DNA from: Eutypa lata
Taxonomy: Eukaryota; Ascomycota; Sordariomycetes; Xylariales; Diatrypaceae
Length of the DNA stretch: 64,000 nucleotides
Assembly (NCBI GenBank): GCA_022661535.1
Contig: JAKULF010000007.1
Span: 1,612,001 to 1,676,000 of the forward strand
Direction: 5' to 3'
In this document: positions 11,817 to 25,224 of the stretch, piece after piece
Numbering within the stretch: the stretch's first letter is position 1
Layout: the number at the start of each line of letters is the position of its first letter
Translations under genes and position numbers: made by a program
The notes under the pieces: generated by a model
The model's input: the letters and a program-made list of their open reading frames with translations, nothing else
What the model was told of the DNA's origin: nothing
Databases searched by the model: none

Positions 11817-13338
11817 TGGACTGTATACTTAGAAAAATCAGCATGCTTTTATTATGCTACCAACATCTATAGACTAGGTAAGTAGACCAGATGCCCTCAA
11901 AGGTTATAGGGGCAGAGCGAGTGGCAGTTATCATTAATCCGAGTTATGAATACGGATTAGAAGGGTAGACGGTATTGAGTTAAGCTACCTATATAGGTAG
12001 GTACCTACTTAGGCAGAGAAGCACTGTGCCACCGCAGCTGGATAAGTTGGGCGATAACGTTAGAGTTTCGGTGACGGGGAGAAAATAGAGTTGGACGTGA
12101 TGTTCTGGCCGCATAGCAAAGCGAGGACACTCAGACGCTTGTTTAAAGGAGACACGGACGTTCTCAGAGGTATGAGCATTTGGAAGCAAACGAGCTATAG
12201 ACTTATATAGCGGTCTATTCTCGGGGTCGAAGTGTCGATGTGAACATGTGGGATGGGCCTCGTCACTGTCGATTTCTGCCACTTAACTTCCTACGGGAGG
12301 TTCATCGGAAGACTACGAAGCTGACTAAGCCCGACATTTCAGGACATGACGGGGTCATCATCCTTGCCGTACTGTAACGAGCCTGGAGAATTGAGTTCAC
12401 TGGACAAGGAAGCTAAAGGGGATCTTTCCACGAGGTTGGGAAGTATCATTAGGGATGCCGAAGTCATGGCTGTCAGTCTGATCCATAACAAGGCGGCCCG
12501 TCAGGGGGCTTCGTGGTGTGTACCCATCCGCACTATCGCGGGGGATCTTCTAGAGATCGTCTCATATACCTCGAATGACTTGGAGGTGATGGTAGCCCGC
12601 TAGGTACTACAGAACTCAAAGGCCGAGTTATTAATCACTAAGTAGCTAGGTATAGCTGCATAGTGGTAGCAGCACGTATAAGGGAGAAGCACACATATGA
12701 ACCTATATTTGTATTAAAAATGTTCGTTGTTCACGAGGCAGGAGAAGCCATATATATAATGCATGCCTAAGCCAGCTTTCTAGTAGTCTCTAGGTCAGTT
12801 CCGATGTTGGAAAGAACACTATGAATATATTTCCTGCATAAAACCCACAAGTAATCACGATATCAGTCTATTAATACTTAGCCAGAGAGTTTCTATTCAA
12901 GTAAATGAGCTAACTTCTCTACATCAGTATTTTCGTCTACCAGCTCAACAAGGTCTAGACTGAAAATGTCGTGCAATAAACATAATGTCAATATGACTCT
13001 CATCAGAAAATATTACAAAATATAAAAAAAGTGTATCCTAAGTGAAATTCGCTGCTGTTCGTACCTCGTCTAAAACATAAATTCCGAACTCCAAACCCTA
13101 TACCCATGATGAATAGTACATGGGACTCAGGGATCTCGCTAACGCCTTGAGGACCGCAACCGCCATTTGAATACACCTACTAGTTAATCACTTCTACATG
13201 TGACGAGCCAAAAGAAAATCTCGTCGTATCCTCCAGGGACCAACAACGCAGCTCCGAGGTAAGCCCACGCATGGTAATGCGACATGTGTCGCCCGTGAGA
13301 AAGAAAAAAGAGCGAGGTAACTATCACTCTATCTAGCT

Positions 13339-15453
13339 CTACAACAGGACGCCTTCGTCATCGCCGCCGCCGCCGCCTTCCTCATCTTCTTCCTCCCAGT
13401 CGACATCATTCGACATGGCCTCAGCCTGCCTCTGGATCTCGGCTAAGCCGCTAAGCTCGGCCACGTAGTCCTTGTCCTCGAGGGCGCGCTTGATGAAGTC
13501 CCACCCGTCATGCCGGTACGAGGAGAGGATCGGGATGCTGCAGGCGCTGCAGTTGGGGTAGGACTGGCCCTTGATGACGAGGTTCTGGAACCTACCCAGG
13601 AACCCCCGGATCTGGTGCGGGACGATGCCGAGGGCGTGGTCGTCCTCGGAGCCGCTGTCCGGCGATCCCGTAGTAGCAGGTGCTGGTGCGTGGGCACCCA
13701 GCGGATGCTGGAGGAGGCTTGTTAGCAGCTCGACGAGCAGGGCCGATGCTATGGCTGCGATGCCGGGTCTGGTGACCGTGCATTGCTGGTCTAGGGTAAG
13801 GTCTTTCTGTGACTATAACAAGGGTTAGCGGGGTTGTTGACAAATAGGGGAGGCCAAGCTTACATCGCCAGGTGCCATTACGTCATTGCAGAAGTAGCAT
13901 CCTAGAGTATCGCTGGTACCATCTGTAGGTTCTGCACCATGTCTCATGACCACAAACGTGTCGAATCCAAGGGCAGCATTCATGACGATCTTGCCAGCCG
14001 CTTTACCCATCAATGTGGGAAGCCACCTAGCCTCCCTGCTGTCCAATAGGAGGAATATCGCATCATGACTATCAATCAAAGCTTTGAGTGTGTCGAAGTC
14101 CTCCTTTGTCTTCTCGGTGATTGGGTGCCCAAGCATCGGGACCGAAAGGACATGACCTGCGCTGTCCACACCAGGGTAGATTTCTTTCAAAGATTCGGCC
14201 GCTCGAGTCGCTTTAGGTGCGCCTCCATTCATGCAGTCGTTGAACCTGAAAAGCGGTTGCCTTACAGGGTTTGAAAATGACACGGCACCGTAATCGACGA
14301 AGGTAATCTTGCGTACGCCCCAGCCTAGAAGAACCCTAGAAACATAACTCCCAAGCGTTCCAGCGCCTAATAGGAGGCATTTCGTGTTCTTGATGATGTC
14401 TAGATCAAGGTTCGGCGAGATTCTCCATTTCATAAGTTTCAAATTTAGGTCGACCGACTGGTCTGCCAACCTAGCAGGGTCCATTGATTCCGCTAGACTG
14501 ACTGACCTTGGTCCAAGTTTGCCTGTAGGATTACGCTCCCATCCCGTGAACTTGGGCATCTCGGTTGTTTCAACCTCGTCGGGAATAGGATCCATAGTAA
14601 GAGACAAGATGATGCTGCGAGCCTCGTGCCTACGTGACTGTATGTCACGGTAACATAAAACTTGAACATTAGATAAGTGATATCGTTGTCGTATCAGGAC
14701 CAGCAGGTTTCTCAATGGCCAAGCAGGATGTTCCTCATATGATGAGTTGTCAACAAACGACACGTAGCGATCTTCTGTCGGTATATCGCTGAAGAAGCCA
14801 GACTCAAAATCGCGAAGACATCCAACTTCCCACTCATATCCAAGATTTTCCGTCTCCTCATTGTCCTTCTTCCCACGAACCTTCTTTGCAAGAAAGAAAC
14901 CATGCTCTCTGCTGTCTACACAGTATCGCCAGGTCCCTACGTGATCAACTAAAGCTGTGCTCTCAGCCGGAGTAAGACGTACAACATCGCCTGTGCGCTT
15001 CCACTGGGGGTCCGAATGTAATGCTGGGAATCCAAACCAATACGTCATCCGGTATTTTTTGAGATCGGCGTACGAAAGTAGTATAAATGAGGAGAGCAGG
15101 GACGGAATTGAATATATTGTGCCATCTTTAATCGCAGCCCAAATCTGCTGGGCCGCGTTTTGTAGCATCTCGTTTTTGTCGACCTGCTTGAAGGCATCCA
15201 ACGTGTTTGTGTTTTTGATGATTCCTTCGGCTCGTACAGCATTCACCGGCACATGAGTGCTAGTCAGCGCGCTGGCTAGTATCTGCATCTTAACGCTATT
15301 ATCCGGTTCTGTGCCAGGTCGTGGCTCGTACAGACCGAGCACGGGTCGTGCCGAGTCGCTGAGCTTATCATGGTCGAGCTTTGAGGCGAATAATGCGTGG
15401 TAGAAGGGTAGCTCGATCTCGGAGGAGAATGGCGCAAATTTGAGGGAAGCCAT
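13339..15453 (-). CDS. ATG7: Autophagy E1-like activating enzyme Atg7
   Basis: Exons 15453-13864 and 13812-13339 with a 51-bp intron (GTAAGC..TATAG), 687 residues. The start [20 protein letters not shown] is the conserved Atg7 N-terminus. The adenylation domain shows the nucleotide-binding GAGTLG at 363-368, followed by [20 protein letters not shown] and NPVRQPLF. The zinc-binding CYFCND lies just before the intron. Splicing brings in [20 protein letters not shown], whose Cys541 is the catalytic thioester cysteine, and a second cysteine pair (CSAC) near the C-terminus. The acidic tail ([10 protein letters not shown], then a Gly run) is typical of fungal Atg7. The enzyme activates Atg8 and Atg12 and passes them to Atg3 and Atg10 in the cytosol. 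Length fits the family and no lesion is seen. Confidence 0.97.
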
Positions 15454-16943
15454 CGTGGGCTATACTTGCCAGTACGCAAGTGGGAGGGATTGTGTGAAAT
15501 GTCGTGGTGGAGATCAGTCGGTTAGTTGAGTAGATGATGACGTCAAAAATATCTCGAGTTTAAATCCGCAAGTTTGGCGCCTAAATAAAATGAGGTGAGC
15601 TCAACAACATGGGCTGAGTATATGAACTCGGTATTCTTCTGTAATTTGACGGGGGGATTCAAGGTAGGCAGACAAAGGTGAATCTACCAACGTTCTGTTG
15701 GTGCTGGTGCTGGTGCTTGATGCTACCTATGTAGATCGTCTTGAACTTCGATTGTTTGAGCACGATGCTGTAAACTGTACAGACCGTTGAGAATTCTAAC
15801 TGGTTTGTATGACAGATGGAAGTAAAGTAGCTCTAGATGGTGGGTTTTATATCAGAGCGTGACCTGGTGAAGTGAGTGACCAAGGATGATCGCGTGGTAA
15901 AGTTGGCTTTGATTTCAATGCCGGTTATCAATAGATGGTAATTAGAGTAGATGGTGGGGTAGGTAAGAGCTTCATGAGCTCGAGTCGGAATCGATGTCAT
16001 GTGCGGGGCATTGCTCAGCACGGATGACCTGATAGTTAGTGCTAGTTAGGAAACCTTATGTATGATAGAATTCAGTTATGAAACGTATTTTGGTCTGAAC
16101 ATTAGCTGTATAAATGATTTAAAGATTACGGATCAGATAAATAAGAGTTGAACTTGGAAATACAATTTGAAGAAACGAATAGCTATGATTACGTTGGCAG
16201 ATATATTTGTAATATCATACACTGATGACTCCGGGAAAGATGACCGGCACTCAGCTGGTCGGTCCACTGACTGCCTGCCTAATAAGACTTAGATACATGC
16301 TAAGGCAACACATGTTTGTCCTCGTGAGAACTATCCGTGACGCAAAAGCTATAGTGAGAATGAAGGATGACGCATATCGTTCTAGCTATTATTAACCAGG
16401 TACCCAACCCGACTTGAAGGCAACAAGACGTTCTAGAATACGACGCACGGAAGGAACCGTGCCGCACCGCACAGCAGCCAGGGACGTTGCATACATACCT
16501 GTACATACGCACGCAACCCACCAGTTAACTACATGTATGTACCGTATTGGGTGGTTACAGGTTACAGTTAGATTTGGGGATCTGGACTTGAGGTCTCAAC
16601 TTCTTGACCAGCCATCTGGTTATCTACCTAGTATGTATGTGTGCCTCCAGTGAGGTCCTTATCATCTCTTTACATAACCCCGCAGTTGCATCGAAGTCAT
16701 CAATTCAAGAGGAGAAGGGGGTGGACTGAGGTTCGGCGACTTAGTGCTAGTGGGGCTACTTGCTTCATTTAGGGGCTAACGCGTCCTAGTCGCGTTAAGT
16801 GATTCTGGAGAAGTTCTCTTCTTGATGACAACCGAGCGAGGAAATCATACAAGAGGCAAATTAATTTGCTGCTATTATTGGTTGTCTTGTTACATACTTT
16901 AATACCCCCCAAGAGACCTGTTTGTGTGGAATTATAGGCAATC
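15454..16943. other. 1.5-kb spacer between the divergent ATG7 and dCMP deaminase genes
   Basis: It presumably holds both promoters. I find no coding frame, repeat or RNA gene that I can support. Confidence 0.4.
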
Positions 16944-18193
16944 ATGTTGATTGGAATCTGCGGTGGTAAAGTCACAACCCCAAACCTTCTAGCTCTAAAG
17001 ACCCTTTTCACTTACACCAGCCACCAGCAAAATGCGCCGGTAAGAGCACCGTGGCCCAGTACCTGATAGATCACCACGGGTTCAAGAAGCTGCACATAGA
17101 GATCCCCAAGTCTCCAAATGGCGTCTCGGAGGAGGAATCCGAACCTGATCCCCAGACCACAACTACTTCTTCCGCCGTCTCAAAATTTAGTGCCCTGCCG
17201 TCTCATCTTAAGCAGATAGGAGCACCCTCCACCCACGTCTTCCCGACCGCAACAGCGCTCTTGGACTTCGTGACCAAACACTGGCGCTCGCGGTGGGTAA
17301 CGACGGACATCCACGACGAGGAGGTACTAGACGCGCTAAGCCGGCGGCCGTTCTTCCTGCTGATCAGCGTCGACGCACCGGTAACAGTGCGATGGCGGCG
17401 GTGGCAGCAGAAGACCTCCGCATCATCATCACCGGAAACAACATCGAGCCTGGAAGAGTTCGTCTCGCAGTCCGACGCGCACCTCTACTCAGCGCGCACC
17501 GGGGTCCTGCCCATAATGTCGCGGGCGGCGGTGCGGCTCCTGAACACGTCGACGGACCTGGCGCACCTGTACGCGACGCTCGCGAAACTGGACCTGACGG
17601 ACGGGGACCGGCTGCGGCCGAGCTGGGACAGCTACTTCATGGCGCTGGCGTCGCTGGCGGCGCGGCGTTGCAACTGCATGAAGCGGGCGGTGGGGTGCGT
17701 GCTGGTGGACGCGGTGCTGCACCGCGTCGTGAGCACGGGGTACAACGGGACGCCGCGCTCCCTGCGGAACTGCGGCGAGGGGGGCTGCCCGCGCTGCAAC
17801 TCCGGCGACGCCGGGAGCGGCGCCGCCCTCGCCACCTGCCTGTGCCTGCACGCCGAGGAGAACGCGCTGCTCGAGGCCGGCCGCGAGCGCATCCGCCCCG
17901 GCTCCGTCCTCTACTGCAATACCTGCCCCTGCCTCACCTGCAGCATCAAGATCGTCCAGGTCGGCATCGGCGAGGTCGTCTACAACCAGGGCTACAGCAT
18001 GGATGGCGCTGCTGCTGAGGTGTTTCGGAGCGCCGGCGTCAAGCTGAGGCAGTTCTCGCCCGTGAGTCAAATCATCTACTATCATATTTGTATCTAAGAA
18101 ATATTCCTGTGGGAAAATAGTCAAGCTAACTAACGGATGTCCATCTAGCCGCCCAATGGCCTAATTCATCTCGAGAAAATGGAGTTGTATTGA
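16944..18193 (+). CDS. DCD1: Deoxycytidylate (dCMP) deaminase with N-terminal P-loop domain
   Basis: Exons 16944-16965 (22 nt), 17028-18061 and 18149-18193, 366 residues. The tiny first exon encodes MLIGICG. Joining it to exon 2 creates the Walker A-like GAKCAGKST at residues 7-15, as in fungal Dcd1 proteins that carry a kinase-like N-terminal domain. The C-terminal half is the deaminase: CNCMKRAVGCVLV, the STGYNGTPRSLRNC segment, HAEEN with His282 as zinc ligand and Glu284 as proton shuttle, and PCLTC with zinc ligands Cys309 and Cys312. The last exon adds PPNGLIHLEKMELY. The enzyme converts dCMP to dUMP for thymidylate synthesis in the cytosol. GC content is much higher than in the flanks. 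Confidence 0.95.
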
Positions 18194-18793
18194 ATAGAAA
18201 ATAGCTTGAATTGGTAGGGTTATATAGAGTTTAGAACATCAAGTCAAGCACGTAAGCAAGTTAGGTTGAATAAGCAATTATTGATATACGTGACGGGTGT
18301 GAGCGATTAAACAAATGGATTCATAAAAGACATCACGTCAATAGTAAAACTCATGCAGATTGGTCAAGTAGAAGATGTCCTGTGTAAAAGAACGATCCTC
18401 ATACTTAGTGCTAATCAAAGTATGATCAAAGGTATCATTGGCATTAGAAGAAGTTGTTAAAAGTACAATAGGCTGTTTGGTTTGTTAAACTTAGGGAACC
18501 CCTTACGCCGGAAGCTCTACAGTAAACTGTTGAGCGTATACACCAGCCGAAGGTATAGCCAATGTTGTTTTCCACCATTATTTCAGTCCTACCGCCTTTC
18601 CATTATGAACTCCGGTCTGGACATGGCTGGGTGTAATATGGATTAAAGGTCCCGGATTCGATGTGTCGAGCCGAAGCATAGGTATCGCGCTTTCGGTTGA
18701 AAAGGGTATTTGCTGCCAACCGCCCACAGCACAAATTCACTCTTCTCATCGCACTTCACTCCCCCCCCCACTCTCTCTCTCTCCAGACGATGT
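18194..18793. other. 600-bp spacer
   Basis: It separates the deaminase gene from the small membrane-protein gene, which point towards each other. It includes a CT-rich tract near 18758-18786. No gene seen. Confidence 0.4.
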
Positions 18794-19132
18794 TTAGACA
18801 ACTTGCGCCTTCGACGCTCTTCTCCTGGCGAGGCACTTGGAGATCCAGAGGCCGACGAGACCGCACCCGACGACGAAGACGATACAGAACACGACGATCT
18901 ATTACGGCACAGTTAGCAAACCTTTATACCTCACCAAGTCTAGGTGCTTGTCAAATGCGAAGATATGGAGTTTCAAAGACCCGTTAACGAGCAATACACC
19001 CAAATCTGCATTCAACATCCAACCAACGGGTAGGGATTGACATACGACACCGGGTTCCTCCGACGCCCAATTCCGCTTAGCGATGGTGCTGTAGGTGTCG
19101 CGAGCGACAATAGCGTTGTTAATGGCAGGCAT
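18794..19132 (-). CDS. 63-residue single-span membrane protein
   Basis: Exons 19132-19046 (29 codons) and 18898-18794 (34 codons plus stop), with a 147-bp intron (GTATGT..AATAG). The N-terminal part ends KRNWASEEPGV and the second exon starts IVVFCIVFVVGCGLVGLWIS, a clean transmembrane helix, followed by a short basic tail (KCLARRRASK). Phase is 0 at the junction. The layout (short polar N-terminus with KRxWA, one helix, Arg-rich cytosolic tail) resembles a small membrane protein that I recall as widespread in Pezizomycotina; its function is not known to me. The gene is easy to miss because neither exon alone reads as a protein. Confidence 0.78.
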
Positions 19133-22100
19133 TATGGCGGTCTGTGAAATCGTTTAGTAACAAAGTCCTAACCCAATGCGACAATTGCAGGCGAGAAGCT
19201 GCAGCCAGGCCAATTGATGCAAGAAAACGGCTTGTTTGCAAAATAAACTTCATTCGAAAGGAAGAGAGTTTGCTGGACTACAACACGATAACCCGTCATA
19301 TCCGAACATATCCAGCCAATGCAACCGCTCCGATAACATTGGACGGGTAGGAATTGGGTGGTTTCTTTGAGTTGACTTTGCGCATAATTGGCCTAGCTAG
19401 ATTCTCTTCCCCATTCAATCACCGATTGACCAAGATCAAAGCTCACCTTTCGAACGGTTATCCTATGTCTTAGACAAAAAAAGGTCGCAGCGAGCTCGGA
19501 CGCGTCAGTGACCTTGGCTCTGTTATGATCGAGATAAACGAGCTGAAGAGGGGCGAACAACACAAGCCTCGGACAGGATTTGAGGAATTGAGCGAGCTTA
19601 GGCTTGTCGCGAAAGGGGACTGTTTTCAAGGACAAGTGAGTTGAAGAAAGGAGAGGAGAGGAAAGTGGAAGAAAAAAGGAATCTAAGTAATAAAAACTGT
19701 AAAAATACTGGCGAGAAAACCGAGTCAAGTGGGAAACAAGAAGAGCTTAGCTTCGATGCGGGTGACGGCAGGGCTTGCTTGGCAAGCTTGGGCCTGTATT
19801 CTGGGTATTCTGCGCGATTTTGCAGGGGGTAGATTTTTGCACCATGATACATAGTCAGGATAGTCACCAGATGCGCCAAGTGGAGAAAATAATACTACGA
19901 CAGGGCAAGGAACATAAGAGGATCTGAGGATCTCTCTCGAGGCGGTAGTCAAGGCGACGAACCGGGAATAGCGAAAGAGCGAGGACACGAAATCTGACCG
20001 GCGAATTGAACATTTGAAGACGGGCATGGTAGGTACATATCTTGAAGAAGCACACTAACTAACATCAGAGAAAAGATAAACCACTCACCCTAAGAGTTTC
20101 TCTTGTTTGGAATCGGTTATTCACGTCGATATATGGCGATCTTGACAATTGAGGTTATTGAAGCTTGAATGTATCTCTGTTGAAGGTTCAAAGTTTCACA
20201 AGTCTTATAACACTTCAAATATGTGGTTATTTGAATGTTGAAGGAATGAAACTAATTCATAACGAGAAGATCATAACATAAAATACAACATGAGTGGAGT
20301 CTGTAATCAACTGTTAGTTTTTGTTTATGAGCCTAGTGCCCGAACTGTCGACGCATCAAAATGACGCTAGAGTCCCCCAATTGAGTTAGAGATAACTACA
20401 TCCTCCCTGCCTCCTGTATAAGTCTAACTGAGCGCTATAATCAGGTACTAGCTACATGGGAATAGTGGGCAGCTTAGGTTGTAGCGTGAGTACCTATAGT
20501 ACATACAGTAGGTTGATCGAGGTTGCGTTGCTTACTTGCATGAATGAAGTTTCTACATATTATTTGACCTAGGATGCGAATGCCGTTGTGAGTGATTTTA
20601 TTCTTTCAAGTTAATGCTATACGTTCGGGGGGCTAATAGCTGTAGTTTGATTAGAAAAACAGCTTCGGTTTTCCGAGGTCTGACCCTGAAAATTGAAACT
20701 AGTATCCCCTTTAGCTCTTCTTTTTTCAACGGGGCGTGAAGTTTTGCAAAAGATTTGAGGTCATCTTTTGCATCTCAAGTGCCCAACTTTGATCCAACTG
20801 TTGCCAAGATACAAATGACGTAACATAAACTTTAACTTTGCTGACTATATCTACAATGTATGAAGTACATATGCGGGCATTTCTGTAGTGGCTGAGTGAA
20901 TTACGCGGGGACATCCAGTCTGTCGATGGGAAAGATCACAGCGTAAAATCCCCCATTTACTCGGGCCATTCGCCAATCATAATCCCGCATACAATTTCAA
21001 CGCCTCTCATTTGCGAAGGCCCATTCGTTCTAACGTCTTGGTTATGCGGGGAACTACTGGAGAGTCCATATTTGAGTTATGTACGCCTTACGACCCAGAC
21101 GACATACCCACGTACATACATAGGTACCTACCTAAACAGTGGAAGATAAGGAACTCCTAGAGGTAGAGGTCTGTGGGAATCGTCTCAAGCAACGAGGATG
21201 TTCACCGGACTATTCCGGCCACTTTCTTCGTACTGTATCGGTAGGGCGGTGAATGCCAGATAAATATAGAGGATATGATAGCTTTATCTTGGAATGTGTA
21301 GGTATGCCGTAGGTATAAAGCCCATCTTCAGACACTTCTATTAACTGCAGAGAGGTTTCTTTGAGATGATAGCAATTATGACTTGATAAATCCGTTAGTC
21401 ACGATAAGCTCCCAACCACCTATTAACTAGTTAGACTCCTTACACACCGACGATTTTGTGAAGAATGCGGCTTACCTGTTATGGCCAATACCGCTTTAGG
21501 GGATTCTAGCCGTCTTCAACCGACGACACACAAGACACGAGGTTTGAAGATAAGACTAATAAAGCGCAAGCACGCTCCTTTTGATTCATTTATTACCTAG
21601 CAGCTTCACAGCTCAGCTCAGCAGAAAACTACTGAAGGCTTATCGTGGCTTAAAAGGGTGTTAAGCCTTGTATCAATATCTCGATTTCACCATTAACCAG
21701 TTCATACGGAGTACACTTCCATGTAATAAATCTTCATGATATTGCACCAATCGCTCTGTAGAGGAAATGGGCCAAAGATCGGTCGCTTCCAACGGCTCAC
21801 CACAATAGCTCAGCCGTGCTTCATTGCCTTGTCATTCTGAGGTCTCGCATAGCGTTATGAGTGTGTAGTCTCATTGCTTCTCAGACATGTGAAGCCTCAT
21901 GATACGATTACCGGCAAGCCTCACTTGCCGGAGTCTATTCAGCTCGATTTGAACGCATCCGTTATTTTGACACCTTCGACATCGTTCTTGCGGTATTTAA
22001 GTTTTGGCTTCGTCTTCCTATGAGGTTAGATAACCTCCGACGGCATCTATCTAACCGGGTATGGCATTTTTCGTGTCGCTCTAATATACGTGAGCTCTGG

Positions 22101-23372
22101 TCTAGTTTCGTAGACGCCGAGTTGTTTATCTAGTGTCTTAGTCATGATCTGGTCCGGTGGGTTGGTCGGACGCCGTGTGCCGACTTCGTTCCGACGCGCC
22201 GGACCGGCTCTACGTACAACATCTGTTCTTTATCCACTCATGTCCGTATGTTAAGTATCCGTAGACTTTCACATCTAGCCTATCATGTTCCGAGAGTCTG
22301 ATAGTGTTTTGAACGTCTAGCCGGATTTTGCGACGGCGGATAGAGCATTCCAGTAACCCATTTTCTTGGCATGGCGCTGTCTCTATGGAATAACTCTCCT
22401 TAAGGGTGCTAGAATTTCAGTGCTATTCACTTCTCTCCTCGGTCGTGGACTTAGGCAAGAAACACATCTGCCAAGCTCTAGACAAGGAACATCATTTGAA
22501 GAGCGTATCGAAGACGAACACTATATCCCCTGCTATCTACAAACTCCCGGCGACTTTCAGCTGAACATATCCATCTTGGGTCCATATATGGCAGTCTTGA
22601 TAATGGTGTATATGAAGCTTTAAAGACAGGAGGTTACTGATGTGAGATATAACTCTGATGGAATAGTTGGTATTCGGGACTTTCCAGATGTTTGTATGCC
22701 TGTGCTTTCTGACGCTCTCTGGATTGGTAGTGCTAAACTGGCAATGGCTAGGATGACTAGAACTCGAGCTCTATCTCAGAAATCTCGAAAAACCAGGCCA
22801 TCTAGGAAAGAAAAGAACCGAATCGCTACGGAAGCGAGGTCCATGATATAACTGTAGCCTCCATGTAATTCGTTCAATCCCAGACAGCTGCTTGAAATCG
22901 CTTTACCAGGTCTGATAGATCGGATAGTTTCCTCAAAATATCCGACGCGAAGAGTGGAGTTGACATTCGGATAGTTTACGAATAGTGGGTGGTATATTGA
23001 CAACTGCTCTATGGAAACAAACAAGGTGTCCAACACACTGCCATAGATCATAGAATGTCGAAAAGTGTAGTTAAGGAGTCACCTTCGCTATCTACTATAG
23101 GCAATAAACCACGTATACTACATACCTACCCAGTAGCGTAGCTGCAGCCTTCCCTGCACATCCTGTAGGCGCTTACTCATAGGTTGTGCTAGCACCAGCA
23201 GAGGGACCACGCACTCTTAACTATCCCATGCTTCTTGTTGAGCTCGACGGAATATAAAATGCCATGGCATCCCCCAGGGTTGACAAGGTTGAACGCCTAG
23301 TTTCAGACGGTTAGCATACCATCAAAGCGCTGGAAACAACTATCTGGAGTGAATCGCCATCTTACCAAAAAG
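19133..23372. other. 4.2-kb gene-poor spacer
   Basis: Several frames of 60-110 codons occur on both strands (for example 19393-19728 minus, 22366-22623 plus, 22776-23051 minus), but none shows a motif, domain or consistent splicing. The 3' end contains the P450 promoter. Confidence 0.4.
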
Positions 23373-25224
23373 ATGGCCTTAGGAGAGACTACGGCGTGGT
23401 CGTCGTTACCGCATCCGTCAGCTCTGGTGGTGGTAGGACTAGTCGTATCGTATCTTGCCGGGGTCGCCATATACCGTCTATACCTCCACCCGCTGGCCAA
23501 ATTCCCCGGACCGAAGCTCGCCGGTAAGAGCCTTCAAACCCTTCGACACCCCCTTCACCCATCAAGTCATCACCAGCAAAGCAACAACTACTAACTCCGA
23601 GATCCTTCCCCGTCTACAGCATTGACTACCTGGTATAATGGGTACCACGACCTCGTGCGGGGCGGGCAGTACGTGTGGGTGGTCGAGGAGATGCACCGAG
23701 AATACGGGCCAGTAGTGCGGGTGCGACCGGACGCACTGCACGTCAACGACCCGGCCTTCGTCGAGGCCATGTACACGCAGTCGCCGCGGCAGCGGCGCGA
23801 GCGGTTCAAGACGCTGCTGCGGGTGATGCAGGCCCCCGGGTCGATCCTGGCGACGGCCGACCACGACCTACACCGGCGGCGGCGCGCGGTGCTCAACCCG
23901 TACTTCTCGCTGCAGAACGTGCGGGGCCTCGTCGAGCCCGTCGTCAACGACGCGCTGGCGAACCTGCTGCGGCGCATGGAAGGGTGGGGCCGCGAGGGGG
24001 GAGACGGGGGCCGCCCCGCCGGGATGAACCGCGCCTTCCGCGCCGCCACGGCCGATATCATCAATGCGTACGCCCTCGGCGCTACGAGCGGCGGCCACGG
24101 AGGCGGTGCTCGCATGCGCTGTCTCGATATGGAGGATTGTAATGCCGCCTTCTTCGACGTTATGATCCCGCAGCGTGTCGTTCACCTGGGCAACTACTTC
24201 GAATGGCTCGCGGTGTTCATGGCCAACATACCTCCATCTGTCATGACTATCCTATTTCCTCGGATCGGAGTTTTTACAGCTTTCCTGATGGTATGTGCAT
24301 ACAAATACATAGAAATCCTTCTTAAGTCTCTCGCTACAAACCATCCTTTTCGGATTGTTTTGTTTACACCTGTCGTTTTTTTGTATCTTTGTGTTCGTAG
24401 CTAAATGGATGTGTGTACCTACCACATAGAACCTATCAGCGCAAATCGACGAGATCCGCACCGCCAAGGAGATCGGCGAAGGGCGGTCGATCTTCCACGA
24501 GATAATGCGCAGCGACGAGCTTCCGGAGAAGGAAAAGGGGACGAAGCGGCTAACGGATGAAGCCATGGTGCTGCTGATCGCGGGGTCCGAGACGACGGCG
24601 TCGACGCTCGTGGTCCTCTTGTACCACCTGCTGGCAGACCGGGCGCTGCTGGGACGGCTGCGCGCCGAGCTCGCCACCGCGATCCCGGATCCGAGCCGCC
24701 TCCCCGCCGCCTCCCAGCTCGAGAACTTGCCGCTGCTCAACGCGCTCATCCAGGAGGCGCTACGGCTGTACCCGGGCGGGACGCACCGGCAAGACCGGGT
24801 CGCACCCGACGAGGATGTCGTGTTCACGGCGCGCAACGGCCAGACGTACGTGATACCCGCGGGCTGCGCGGCCGGCACGTCGGCGCCGATCGCGAACCGC
24901 AACCCGCTGCTGTACGACGAGCCCGATGAGTTCCGTCCTGAGCGGTACCTCGAGAACCCCGAGTTGCGCAAGTACAACATGGCTTTTTCTAAGGGTGGCC
25001 GCCAGTGCATCGGGATCAACCTCGCTTACCAGGAGCTGCAGAGCTTTGTCGCCGGTATCTTTCGCAAGTATGACGCGTATGATCCCACTAGGAAGGAGCA
25101 GGACGGTCCGACGCTCGAGCTGTACGAGACCCGGCACGAGGATGTTGCTATGGCTGCGGACTATATAACCATGGCACCGTGCGAGGGGAGCCAGGGGTTG
25201 AGGCTGATCATCCGGAACAATTAG
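23373..25224 (+). CDS. Cytochrome P450 monooxygenase (trichodiene-oxygenase-like class)
   Basis: Exons 23373-23523, 23620-24290 and 24430-25224, 538 residues. The ATG at 23373 opens an N-terminal membrane anchor (about 16-36) followed by HPLAKFPGPKLAALTTWYNG. Further motifs: I-helix AGSETTAS, K-helix EALRLYPGG with the ExxR motif, FRPERYLEN, and the heme loop FSKGGRQCIGINLAYQE with heme-ligand Cys467. The second acceptor (ACATAG, exon starting AACCTATCAGCG) was chosen because it alone keeps phase 0. The segment FPGPKLAALTTWYNGYHDLV resembles CYP58/trichodiene-oxygenase-like P450s, an assignment made from memory. It is probably ER-bound and involved in secondary metabolism or detoxification; no synthase gene is in the window. 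The GC-rich exons contrast with AT-rich introns. Confidence 0.93.

Larger units (their letters stand above)
10277..13338. other. Gene-poor 3.1-kb spacer
   Basis: It holds the upstream region of the MFS gene, a short-repeat patch (11497-11680), a perfect short palindrome (11794-11816) and an unsupported 85-codon frame at 12346-12603. Nothing else stands out. Confidence 0.4.

Noticed and set aside
12346..12603. 85-codon frame MTGSSSLPYCNEPGELSSLD..
   Set aside because: Base use is coding-like, but it has no recognisable domain and no partner exon; left uncalled.
17293..18124. Long Arg/Ala-rich frames on both strands over the deaminase gene
   Set aside because: Out-of-frame readings of a GC-rich gene.
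19393..19879. Overlapping minus-strand frames rich in Ser/Leu/Phe
   Set aside because: No motif or consistent splicing; probably the upstream region of the small membrane-protein gene.
22366..23051. Several short frames upstream of the P450
   Set aside because: No recognisable protein family and no splice model joining them.
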